Of a DNA stretch of 64,000 nt, positions 13,549 to 24,285 are shown piece by piece. The notes beneath the pieces are model-generated. The model was not told the origin of the DNA and made no database searches. It saw only the letters and a program-made list of their open reading frames with translations. Origin of the DNA: Chlorella sorokiniana (taxonomy: Eukaryota > Chlorophyta > Trebouxiophyceae > Chlorellales > Chlorellaceae); the NCBI GenBank assembly GCA_025917655.1, contig CP084609.1, positions 62,001 to 126,000 on the forward strand. The letters run 5' to 3'. The position numbers were made by a program, and so were the translations under genes. Within the stretch, counting starts at the first letter, position 1; every line of letters starts with the position of its first letter.

Positions 13549-14496
13549 TCAATGCGCCGGGCGGGCGATAGTGGCTGCCTGATCGTTCAGGCACGCCGCG
13601 CTGATGGCGGTACCGTGGCGGCAGTCCCGCGCAAGTTCCAGGAGCACCTGCAGAAAGGAGAGAGGGGGAAGCGGGGGAAGCGCACCACGCACGCGTGCAT
13701 TTTCAACATGTTCGCTTGGCAAGCAGCATATGCATTTCGTGGCCCAGCACAGCCCTGCCACGCAACACCATGCACGGTCTGAGGAGCAGCGCCTCCGGAA
13801 CACTCCCCATCACGCATGCAAGCGGGGTGCAGGCGGCTGAACAGAGCCCAGCAGCTCACCGGCGCGGAGTCGGGTGTGAACTTGCGTGCCAGCAGGTAGC
13901 AGCGGTCGGAGAGTGGGCGATACCGCGGCGGTACACCCTCGTGCCGCTGCTGCTGCCCTTGCTGCTGCTCCCCATGCAGCCCCGGCTGCTGCTGCTGCGC
14001 TTGTTGCTGCTGCGCCTGCTGGTCAGCAAGCAGCCGCCGCCCAGTGCTGCTATCCGCCGCCGCCGCCCCGCTGCTGCTGCCGCACCAGCGCCAGCCGTCG
14101 GCAGCGGCGTGCCGGCGAGCGTGGCGGCGGCGCCCGCCGCCGAAACATGGCTGCTGCCGAGGCTGTCGCATCCGCCACGTGGCAGTCAACCTCTGAATAC
14201 TGCTCCTTGCGCAGCCTGCGGGACAGCAGTACAGTACAGCAACATGAAGTACGTAGTAAGTAGTAGTAGCCCCAGCAAAACCCACTGGTGCCACTGCCGC
14301 CCACTCAAACCCACCACACCAAACTCAGTCAGCTGCACTGCTTCTCACTTGGCCAGCAGCTGCGGCCCCACATCAGCAGCCGAGTGGATGAGGGGCGACC
14401 ACAGCCCCCCACCCAATCGGCGGCGGTGAGGGAGTCTGAACAGGTGGTGGCGAAGTCCTGGCCGTGTACCGCCAGCAGGGTGGGCACGTAGTGCTC

Positions 14497-14527
<31 letters not shown>

Positions 14528-17500
14528 GGGGGGGGGCTCTTCTTTAGGAAAAGAACGGCCGAGGTGTGCCCCTGGATACTCCTCTCCTCGACCACCCTCA
14601 AACACCAACCAAATGTTCAAGCGTGCCAGGCATCCCAAAGGCCAGCTGCCAACTGCCGCGCAGACGGGTGCAGACACGCCGCCAAGCCGCCCCGCCTGAT
14701 AATCCCAGAACAGAACAGGAAAAAACGGCAAAGAAAGGCACCCACCCGATACGCAGGTGCGGTGCACCCAGCTGCGGTTCTGGGCCGCCACGTAGGGCGG
14801 GCGGGGCAGGCGCGGGGGAGGTACGAGTAGCACTCTCGCTCGAAGCGCGGGCGAGGCGGGCGTCGGCGGCGACCAGGGCGGCGTGGCGCCTCAACAGCAT
14901 CTTCCACTGCAAGGGGAGTGAGCGGGGCGTGGGGGCGGGGAGGGGGATAGAGGGAGAAAAGGATGAGCTGTGCTGGAGTGCGGGTGTGTGGTGCGAGTGA
15001 GGGTGGCAGTAGCGGCGGGGACAGCTGGCAGGCGAGTGGCCGCAGGCTGCGTGCCGCATCCCTCCGCCTGCCGCACCCGCAACCGCTCGCCCCCTTGAGC
15101 TTCCCTCCCCTTAAAGAACCGGCCGGCCTGTGAGCTCTCCCTCTCCCAAGACAGCACAGACAACAAACTGAAAGCAAACAAACCATGAACTCGACGCATG
15201 GTTCCATCCGCGCCCAGCCCGCAAACCCACCTGCGAGCTCTTGCGCCACCGCTGCGGCCCCAGCACCCCGGAATGTAGAGCGCGGAGTTCCAGCGTTCGA
15301 CGGCGCCGCCGTCGGGCGGGGCGCAGGCGTTCAGCCGGCTCTTCACCTCCGAAAGGAGCTGGAGGTAGATGACATGGGGCGGGTACAGCGGCGCGCACGT
15401 CTCGCTGCGCAAGGATTAAGGGGGAGAAATAGGTGTAGGTGACAGGCGCAGGTTACAGGTGCAAGGGCCACTGACGATTCGCGAGCGTCGGAGTGGGGGA
15501 GGTGGCGGCATGGCGGCGTGCGTGTGGGGCAGGTAACGAACTCGGGGGCCCAGCGAGCGAGCAGGCGACAACCGAAGTGGTGGGCTTCAATGCCTGGAGC
15601 CGCAGCACCCTGGCTTGGGCCAGCGCTGAGCTGCCGCCCCAGGCTGCACCCTGCCAGTGCTGTGCTCGCCAGGCCGCCCACGCACATGGTTTTGTTTCCC
15701 CCACCCCCATCCACCCCCACCTACCCCCGCACACAAGAAAATCCATAAACTAACCCACTGGGACCCCCATGGAGACCCAGCTGTCGCACCTGACGAGCAC
15801 AAAGCGCATGTTGCGGGGTCCTGCAGCGCTGTCCAGATCAGCCGCCGCTCAGCTTCAGCCTGGAAGAAGGGGGTTGGGGGGGGAAGGCGATTGGTGGTCA
15901 CGCAGGGGGTTGAGGCTGGGTGCTGGGTGGCAGGGCAGGGCACATAGACCGGTGGGGCAGGCCGCCAGCGCATCTGTTCACATGCTGAGCATTAAGCATA
16001 AGCGCGGGCAGAAGCCGCAGGGAAGGTGGAAGCGGGGAGGAGGCGGGCGGCAGCAGCACCCACCACAGTGTACTGCCCCCAGCTGACGTACACCCGCCGA
16101 TCGATCTGGTACCCAGAGAAGATGGAATCTGCGGCACATGCGGTACACTGCATGAGCTCATGCGGTGCGCTGATTGATTGATTGATTGGTTATTTGATCA
16201 GAGCTGGTGTGCCCATGGCGGCGACGGCCACAGGCCATGCTTGGGGCGTTTGGGCGTGCACTCCACAAACAAGGAAAACAAGCAGGACAGACGGGCGCCT
16301 CTGACGTCAAACACAGCGAGGGGGAGATGCAGGACTCACCGTTGCGGTAGGCATACCCCGGCAGCGTGTGCACATACACCGAAAAGAGGTCCTGGGCGGC
16401 GATGGGGCCAGCGGGGTCCACCTGGCGGGCGAGCGAGGAAGGAAGAAAGAAGAATGGATGAGAGAGCGGTGGAAACGAATCCAAGGGGGACGGCCCAGAG
16501 AGAGGGCGGCATGTGCTCAGTTGAGAGGGGCAAAAGCTTGGGCGAAGAGCCACCAGAGTGGGTGGAGGGCGCCTCCCCCCTGCATTCCCCGACACATGCG
16601 GACACAGGGGCACCATTATTCTCCCGGCTGCCCATGCACCCCCACCCTCCCCCGCGCATCACCACCACACACCGGGCTCATCCAGCTGTAGGGGCCTCCA
16701 TTGTTGTCGCTGCCGCCGCATCCGCCAGCGCCCGCTGCACCGCCTCGCCCTTGCCTGCCGGGTGGGCAGCAGGAGGGAGGGATCACGCATGGCATGCAGG
16801 TGCGCTGGCTGGCTGGGCAGCGGCTGGGCAGCGGCAGGCTCTGGCCAGGCACCGGCACTCTCCAGGGCAGGCTGGCTGGCTACCCAGCGCTGCATTTCTC
16901 TTGGGAAGGGGGCGGGGAGGGGGAGGGGCAGCTACAGGCAGGCGGCCTGACGGCCTGCGTCAGCGCCTCGGCAGCAGCGGCGGCAGCAGCTAGCGCTCAC
17001 CCAGCGCCGCCGCCACCTGCCCGGCAGCTGCCACCTGCTTCTGCTGAAACTCGGACAGCGGCGGCCAGTGCTGCTCCTGCTCCTGCTGCTGCTGCTGCTC
17101 CTGCTGCCCCGCGCCAGCCCCCGCCTGCCCAGCCTGCCCCTGTTGCAGGGCGCTGCCGCCGCCGCCTGCTGCCTCAGCCTCGAGCAGGCGACGCTGCGAA
17201 GTAGCGACCACTGGCAACCGCCAGCCGTTGGCAAAGGGCGGCGGCAGGGCCACGGGCTCAATCTGCCGGGCGAGGGGGCAAAGGAGATTTGCCGGCGAGC
17301 ATGTCAAATGGGGCAGCCATTGGGACCAAGCAGGCCTGAACGGCGCCTCTCTTCTTGTTGTGAGGGGATGGCATTGTCTCAAGGTACAGAGTAGGCGAGT
17401 GCACTGGCCGCCCTTTGGGTGCCAGCCAAGCCGCCTCAGGGCCGCCCTCCAGGGCAGCCGCGCCCGGCCCAGATGCAACCCAACCCAGCGCAGCGCCGCC

Positions 17501-18494
17501 GCCCACCTGCGCCGCCGCAGCGAAGAACTCCCGCCACACCGCCTCGAGAGGCATGTTGCCGCGACAGAGGAACAAGAGAGCGACTTTGGGGGCCGCGGGC
17601 AGCGGGCCGGCGTGGCGGCCGCCGCTGCGCGCTGCGCCGCCGCGTGCTGCGCCAGCGCCGCCCGCACCGCCTGCTGCTCCGCGCTGACTGCGGAGGGCGC
17701 TGCTTGCTGGCCGCCCTGCTGCTGCTGCTGCTGCTCAGTGGCCTTCTGCTGCGGCAAAGGTTCTGGGTGCTGCTGCCCAGCCTGCTGCACCTGCTGCTCT
17801 TGCTGCTGCTGCTCTTGCTGCTGCTGCTGCTGCTGTGCGGCGTCGCCGCCCTTTGCGCGCTCTGCAGCCAGCAGCGTCACGTCGCCGGCCTCCTGCGGCG
17901 GCTCCAGCTGCGCCTGCTGCTCTGGGTGCTGCTGAAGCTGCTGGGCAGCTGCCCCCTGCTGCCCGTCAACCCGTTCCGCACCAAGCCCCAGGCTCCCCGC
18001 CGCCGCAACCGCAGCCGCCTGGCCGACGCCGCTGTGGGGCTGCTCGACCTCTGTAAACGAGCTGCTGGCGCCGGCGGACAAGCTCGGCTCCTGTTCGTCA
18101 AGTGGGTGCTGCCCCGCCGCCCGCTCGTCTATGCCGCCGCCGAGTTGCGAGGCGCCTTCTTTCAACGTGCCTTCCTTGTGGGGTAGACTGCCTTTGTCGC
18201 TTCCCCCTGCTGTTCCTGCAGTGGCTGCTGTTGCAACAAGGGGCGGGCACCCGCCTCACCGCGCCGCCACGCCGCCGACAGCAGCACCAGCGCGGCGGCG
18301 CAGGCCGCCAGCTGCGCGGCTCGCTTCCAGCGGCTGGGCCCGCCCCGCCGCCACTTGCTGGGCGTACCGCTGCTGGAGGTGCGGTACAGGTCGCCGCCGT
18401 GCGAGCGGCCAGCGGCGACGGCGACGGGCAGCAACGCAGAGCCGCCGCCGCCGCCCGCCGCCGCCGCCAGCTTCACCCGCCCCTTGGCTTGCAT
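13549..18494 (-). CDS. Core-2/I-branching-type glycosyltransferase (GT14 family), type II membrane protein
   Basis: Start ATG at 18494 (MQAKGRVK). A basic N-terminus and one membrane helix (AAQLAACAAALVLLSAAW, about residues 59-76) are followed by a long Gln/Ala/Gly-rich stem (18165-17620). The catalytic part then shows, in order, KVALLFLCRGNMPLEAVW (about 17.55 kb), DLFSVYVHTLPGYAYRN (16.4 kb), IFSGYQIDRRVYVSWGQY (16.1 kb), NMRFVLV joined to SETCAPLYPPHVIYLQLLSE (15.8 and 15.4 kb), QRWRKSSQ joined to WKMLLRRHA, then DEHYVPTLLAVHGQDFATTC (14.5 kb). The last two exons give CYLLARKFTPDSAP and VLLELARDCRHG, with the stop at 13549. This motif order is that of the GT14/branching GlcNAc-transferase-like family, which is common and expanded in plants and algae; the enzymes act in the Golgi lumen. 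Donor and acceptor are unknown. The frame breaks at least five times, each repaired by one extra G or C. Confidence 0.85.
14501..14527. repeat. (GT)n microsatellite abutting a 3' splice site of the GT14 gene
   Basis: About thirteen GT units on plus; on the transcript this is (CA)n running directly into the acceptor AG of the exon that starts with DEHYVPTLL. The CA tract replaces a normal polypyrimidine tract. Confidence 0.85.
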
Positions 18495-19243
18495 GCGCTG
18501 CACTGGCCTGTGTATGCTGCCTTCCTGTTGTGAGGTGCTGGCAGCCGGAGTTGCTCAGACTGCGGGTGACTGGCAGACCATGCCGAGCACCGCAACGCAG
18601 CTCCGCCCAGTCAGTTGGCGCCCTTGCAGGGCGCGCAGATCGCGGGCGCTGAGCAGCGGCGGTTGGTTGCCCCTGAATGTCGCGGTTTGTGTCGACGACG
18701 GTTTTGGCTGCCAGAAGCTAGCCCAGCGACAAACGCGGCGATGCTGAGATGAGATGTCGGGGTCGGTTTGGCTCACGGCTGTGTCGATGTACAGTCGATT
18801 GTTACGGCGGCGCGGAATCGCAATTGTGGGGCGAGGTGTGCCGAACTGCAGCCGTACACCAAGAGGTACCATTCTGACAGGGACTCCAGCGCCGGTAGTG
18901 GCTGGCTTGCCCTGACAGCAACAGGTGACTGACGGTAATCTCCTCAGTGAGCTTGGCTGGTTCTAGTAAAGTGAGTTACAGATGCAGGGGGTCAATACAC
19001 GTCACGTGCCAGTCACCATGCAGCGGTGCTGTTCCTGCCAGATGGCCTCATGCAATGGGGCCTTGGAGCGACAGTAAAGGGCACAGGCTGCATACAATAT
19101 GTTTATCCAGAGGGAAGTCTCCCATGCAGCTGCACTAGCTGGCCTCGGCTGGCCTCAGCGATCGGCGGCCGCCTCTTGAAAGAGGGCTGTGAAGTGTCAT
19201 GCATGGCGACTTCTGTCGCCATCACCTCCATCTATCAGCTGCT
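18495..19243. other. Intergenic upstream of GT14
   Basis: No supported exon. It should hold the GT14 promoter and the 3' UTR of the small minus-strand gene to the right. A minus-strand TGTAA lies at 18980-18976, about 265 nt past that gene's stop at 19244. Confidence 0.45.
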
Positions 19244-19960
19244 TCAAGCCAAGGAAACCAGGTAGAATGCCGCATACACCAGCAGCGCGCCAAAGTCGCT
19301 CGCTGCCAGGTTGCCTTGGGCGCCGCGTGCTTGCTGTGCCACCGCTGCCGCCGCCCCATGGCGCCGCTCTTGCAGCCTGGCAAGGCTCTCCAGCATGTGA
19401 TGAATGCGAGCCATCTCTGCTCGGGCTTCGCAAGACTCTGGCAGGGCTCCCTGCACTCTCCCATCCTCCTCCTCCTCAGCAGCAGCAGCCTCGCTGCTGC
19501 CAGTGCTGCACACACTGTCGCCGTCGCCGGCCGCTGCCTGCGCTCGCCTTGCGTCTGCGTCAAGGGGCGGTAGGTCTCAAACACAATCTTGGATTGTTTA
19601 GCGAAATAGTGTTATGAACAAGAAAAGACAAAGCACACTGTGAGCACACTCCCAGCCTTGCCTAGGCACGAGAGCGTGGCGCCCGCCGCCAGTGTCAGCA
19701 CCACGCTCGCGGCCTTCCAGGGCACCTGCATGGCCGCAATCGACGCTTTGAGCAAGAGAGCAGGGCCGCGCGCGAGGGGGTGGACGGGCCGAGACAGGGC
19801 GCCAGAGAGGCGGGCGGGACCAGGGCAGTACTCGATGCAGCCATTGGCGATGGCTACAGAGGCATCGCGGATTGGTTTCCGCGTCGCTGATTGATATATC
19901 AGCTGACCCAAATCCGCCAGACCTTTGGAGCTCCTGCACCGCCTTATCGCTCGTCGCCAT
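19244..19960 (-). CDS. Possible small membrane protein, unrecognised
   Basis: Best reading: an ATG at 19960 (MATSDKAVQELQ), an internal exon near 19757-19663 (ASIAAMQVPWKAASVVLTLA, a hydrophobic helix) and a last exon from about 19560 to the stop at 19244. The last exon is acidic, then amphipathic (ARAEMARIHHMLESLARLQE), then hydrophobic to the end (FGALLVYAAFYLVSLA). The internal and last exons join in phase across an intron with a GC donor. The first junction is off by one base, like many exons in this window. I recognise no family. The hydrophobic C-terminal end suggests a membrane anchor. Confidence 0.35.
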
Positions 19961-20129
19961 GTCCTTCTCTAGCAGACCGATCCCAAAGATGCTCCAACAT
20001 GCACCGAAGCGCTGCGAAAATAGCTGGTGGTTGGTGTAGCGCGGATCAAGGAGCGTGAGGTTACCGGGTTGCTGTGGCTGCCAGCGCCGCCCGTCGTCCG
20101 TCGTTCGCGGCACCGTCAGGCTGCAGGCT

Positions 20130-20134
20130 TTACA
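20130..20134 (-). terminator. TGTAA poly(A) signal candidate
   Basis: Minus-strand TGTAA about 30 nt after the double stop of the possible tail-anchored protein exon. Confidence 0.35.
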
Positions 20135-20165
20135 GGTTCAGCGTCAAACGCTCGATCACCACTCA

Positions 20166-20302
20166 TCACTTGACAAGATACAGTAACAGCGCTGCACAGG
20201 CCAGAAGCGCCATGAAGTTGGGTGCCTCCATGTTGGCCCAGCCGACGACCGTGCGGCGCCCTGCTTCAGGCTCCTGCTCGGGCTCTTGCTCGAGCCTCAC
20301 GA
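20166..20302 (-). CDS. Possible last exon of a small tail-anchored protein
   Basis: After an acceptor at 20303 the frame reads Glu/Pro-rich (VRLEQEPEQEPEAGRRTVV) and ends in a hydrophobic tail (FMALLACAALLLYLVK) with two stops in a row at 20166. A minus-strand TGTAA box follows about 30 nt later (20134-20130), the right place for a poly(A) signal. The upstream exons, expected between 20303 and about 20700, were not resolved; a start near 20690 would make it head-to-head with the gene at 20725. No family recognised. Confidence 0.3.
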
Positions 20303-20724
20303 CTGCACAAGTGAGGGAACGAGGCAATGAGCAGTTGGTTGCTCAATGCAATAAGCTGCATTGTCTCCGCTTGTAAGCAAAGCAGGCCTGGGCAGGATAC
20401 CCCCAACCGCGGGCTTGCCTGGGCGCCAAGGCGCCACTTCTGTTGCTGCCACTAGCATTGCGCCCGTGGCCTTCACAGGAGCAGTGAAACTTGCTCAGGA
20501 TTGAATGGATGACGAGCAGGCACGCACGCATAATCTAGAGGGAGGGAGGTTCATGAGGGCGGCAGGAAGGCCGGCGGGACAAGAGGCGGTGCACCGCTTC
20601 CTCCGTACCACCAAATCCTCCCTAGCGGAGCCACAGCCCCTTGGAGGCCCTTTACACATCGCGTCCCCCATTACAACGCCCTTTGCTCTCGACATATCCA
20701 CAGCACACACCTTGCAGCGCGGCC

Positions 20725-22805
20725 ATGTCGTCGCCAAGACGCTACAAGGAGCCGCCGCCTCGCGTGCGGGTCCTCGACTTTTCCTCCACCGACGAGGTGA
20801 TGTCGACCGCGGCTGGTCCACCCCTGCCCGCCCCTGCCTCGGCGGTTGGGCGGCCGAGGGTGGCGGCGGGTGCGGCAACGCTAGCTGGGAGCCACTGAAG
20901 GAGGGTCTGAACAGCTTCATCAACGTAATTTATGGGATTTGATAAAATCGATGCTCTTGCAGGACCGGTTTGCGCTCCCCAAGGCCAGCATCCAGTTTTC
21001 GCCCCGACGGTGAGGGAAAGGCGGCAGCTGGGCGCTTCCGCACTTTTGTTGTGCCGGCTCAAACTCCTTCCCTCCAAGCACCTGATCCATCCCGCAGGCA
21101 AATGCCAGCTTGGGGTTCCGGAGCGGCCAGCAGTACGCGTGCTGCGATACGAAGCAGACGAGGCGGCGGCGGCGGCGAGCGCGGCAGCGCAGCGCCGAGC
21201 GGCGGCGCCGCCCAGCGGCCGCCGCCACCACGCGTACCTCGCCTTTCTGGAGGCTTTGCGGCGCAAAGAGGCGCGTTGGGGCGCCGTCAACCAGCAGGTA
21301 CACAGCTGCACAGGACCTGTGATCACTACGAGCGTTTTCCATAATTTACATTTGCTCACATGCCCATACCTCTCCACAGGACAATGCTAAGGTAGCAGCC
21401 AGCAGTGCCACCAGGGTGCCCCACACAGCGCGGGGCAGCGGCGTAGCTGCCTGCCTTGTGTGGCAGGCTGGCGCCGATGTGGGGAATGAGGCTGGGCAGG
21501 AGTGTGGCGCTGCTGTGAGCGACGTGGCTGCCGCATGCAGACATGTTGCTGCGCTGCAGCGACGCGCATCCACGCTTTCCCCTGTGCTGCCGCTTGCCGG
21601 GGCCCTGCAGCAATACCGCCAAACCTGAGTCTGGTGCCTGCTGTGACTGCCCTTTCATTACACTGCCACATGCCCTTTTATTACACGGAACCGCCGCCCG
21701 CAGGCCCGCCCCAGCACCGCGGCGGCGGCTGGCAAGCGCTGCACCAGCCCCGCTTCGCTGGACATGTGGAGCCAGGTGCCGCTTGGGGACGGAGACTGGC
21801 CGGGCGCTGCCGCGGCAGGGTTGGCCGGCAACTGGCTGCAGCCCTCCTCTCCTGCTCAGCGCAGCCCCCTCGCCTGAATGAAAACCAGCTGGCGTCTGCT
21901 GTCCCCCTGCAGGCCCCCCATACCGCCAGCACGCCTCGCTTCAAGTCGCGCGCCGTCTTCGAGCAGCGGCGCTGCGCCACGCCCGACGCGTGAGAGGGGA
22001 GCTGCACTTGTGCAAGTCTCTACATGTTGGCCGCCTTGAGTTTTTTTTTTTTTTTTATGTGGGATGTGGCTTTGCTAGGAAGGGTGCCTGCTGGGGAAGC
22101 GAAGTATGTGTGCGCATGCGCTCAGTGTTGAACTTGGGGGACAGCGAGGAGGGGACCTCACTGCCGCTGTCCATTGCCCAACCTCCGCACATCCGCCATT
22201 GCCCTCCCCCACCCATCCACCAACCCACCCACCCACCCACATGCTCTGCCTGCCCAGCGACGCCATCAAGCGGTACGGATACCTGGCCGCCCACCGCGCC
22301 CGCCGCTCTGACCAGGCTGCCCGCGAGGCTCGGGAAGCGCAGCTGGCAGCCGCCTGGCCCCACGGCCTGCCGGTGAGGCTTGCCCCCGCCCTCAATTGAT
22401 GAACATGGGTTGGACCCCTGTCAATCAACCCCCTGGCCTGCGTCTCTTGCATGTCTTCCCGCTGCACCCGGTCGCTTCCAAAGCAGCAGCCTGCTTCGCC
22501 TCGCGCGTCTCTCTCCATCCCCTCTTCTAGAGAATGCTTTGTGCCTGCATCCTCTCTGCCTGCCGCTCTTATCGCACCGCCCGACCAGCCAGGCGGAAGG
22601 AAGACACGCTTGCTGCCGCCGCTGCTGCGCCGCCCCTCACATGCATGCCGACTGCCCCCCGTATCAACACCCCTGGCCGCAGAGGTCGCTGCTGCGGAAC
22701 GCCGCCGCCGCCGGGCTGCGGGTGGGCGGCGTTGGCATCGGCGGCAACCCGCTCAGTCTGCCCCAGCGAGAGTACGCGGCTCTGCGCCCGGGCATGAAGC
22801 GCTGA
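20725..22805 (+). CDS. Unrecognised conserved-looking protein
   Basis: Start ATG 20725 (MSSPRRYKEPPPRVRVLDF), exon 1 20725-20796. Probable exon 2 20963-21009 (DRFALPKASIQFSPR). An exon ending near 21295 is Ala/Arg-rich and helical (AYLAFLEALRRKEARWGAV). The last exons are firm by phase: one ending at SLDMWSQ (about 21774), then 21913-21989 (APHTASTPRFKSRAVFEQRR), 22258-22372 (IKRYGYLAAHRARRSDQAAR) and 22683-22805 (GVGIGGNPLSLPQREYAAL, stop 22805). The middle of the gene is uncertain, and one exon boundary is out of phase by a base. The protein is basic, Ser/Pro-rich at the N-terminus and helical at the C-terminus, with no signal peptide or membrane helix. I recognise no domain. Confidence 0.5.
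22041..22056 (+). repeat. T16 tract in intron
   Basis: Uninterrupted run of T in an intron of the unrecognised plus-strand gene, unusual in such GC-rich DNA. A T27 run at 40841-40867 lies in an intron of the SBP56-family gene. Confidence 0.9.
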
Positions 22806-24285
22806 TCAGCGCATGAACCCCTCGTTCTCGGCGCCATGAATCCTTGCACGCAATGAATACTGGGCGGCAATCAATCATACTCTTGATGTCCCTACCCAAT
22901 CCTGTGCCACCCGTCGATTATCCTGTCACGTATTCTGTCCACCGCCACTGCCTTCCCTTGAAAAGCCTGCACTTGTCCATTCACTGCGCCTGACGGTTGT
23001 TCATCGTTTGTTTATTGTTACTGGGGGATTAGGGAGCGCTGTGCCTCACACGTTGTGACGAGTTGCCTGATTGCGGCCCTAGATTGCAAGGATTGCCGCT
23101 GTGACAGCGAAAAGTGAGGGTAGAAGGGCGCTGGGTAAAGCAGCCGGACGCGGCTGTGCGCCGATGCGCCGCCAACGCCTCTCCAAACCAGGCCACCGGC
23201 GGCTGCCCTGGGAGCGGTGCCGCCGACAGCAGCCAGCGTCCGCCAGCCGCCAGCCGTCGCACAGCCACGGAGCACGTTGGCCGGCCGGCAAAGCTGCCAC
23301 AGGCATGCCGGCAGGCATGCCGGCAGCCGGGCCGGTGGCGCGGGGGGTGTGGGGGCGGGCCACCACCCAAACCCGCCCGGGCAGCCATTGAGCGGCGCAG
23401 CGCGCTGCTCCTTACCAGGACGCAACTGCGTGGCAGCTGCGCGGCAGATGCGTGGCAGCTGCACGGCAGGCCAGCAGTGCGGGGAGGGGGCGCTCTGGGG
23501 AGGCGAGGGGCCAGGCAGGGCGCTCCAAAAGAGCAGGAAGGGAGGCGCCCGGCTGGCAAGGCCCTCCCAGTGCGCTGCCGCTGCCGCCGGCAAGGTGGCT
23601 CCTGCAGGCAGCAAGGGGTGCAGGCGGCGGCGGCGGCGCGCGAGCAGCAGGTCGGGCAGGCGATTACGGTGCAGGCCAGGCAGCAAGCTGGGCTGGCAGG
23701 TGCGGCTGCCGCGTTGCGCATTCCAGGCTTCCCGACTCAGACGGCGTTGCGATAACAGGGTTTGAAGGGCCAGGGACGTTGTTGTTGTGTGCGGGCAGCG
23801 CTTCATGCGGCTGGTCGCAAGCCCCGAACTCCTCACCTGCGCTGCAGGTGGGCAGGAGAAGAGAGGGGGGAGGGTCAGCCAGCAAATGCCCCTGCTCGAG
23901 AGGGCGGCGGCGGCAGCAAGGGGCAGGCAGGCAGCTGCTGGCAAATGGCGGCCGGCAGCCGAGAGCAGGCAGACGAGAGAGCGCAGGGAGCAGATCAAGG
24001 TGGCATGCGCAGGAGCAGACAGAATAAAACGTGACAAAACGCTTAAACGAACAACCCAGCGGCAGGGGCTGCGGAGCGGGGAGGCACCCGGGGTGGATCC
24101 GTCGGCGGCTCGGACGCTCTGGGGCGATCGCCGCCGCCGCCACCGCCGCTGTTGTTCCCGCCCCGCTGCCGCCGTCGGCGCCCTCCTCCTCCCACCGCTC
24201 GTCGTGTTGCTCTGCCGCTGCTGCTGCCGCTGCTGCCACTGCTGCCGCTACTGCCGCTGCTGCGCCGCCACCAGCAGCACTTAGA
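22806..24285. other. Convergent intergenic region (3' ends of two genes)
   Basis: The plus gene ends at 22805 and the minus ZFC3H1-like gene at 24286, so both 3' UTRs fall here. Long open frames exist on both strands but are GC-driven and lack consistent splice phase. A short palindromic repeat (GGCATGCCGGCA, twice in tandem) lies near 23300-23330. An additional 3' exon of the ZFC3H1-like gene cannot be excluded: a good acceptor near 23846 is followed by an open frame. Confidence 0.4.

Noticed and set aside
18900-19000. Possible tRNA-like stretch (GGTTCTAGTAA).
   Set aside because: It does not match a B box (GGTTCRANNCC), and no acceptor stem or anticodon arm could be folded.
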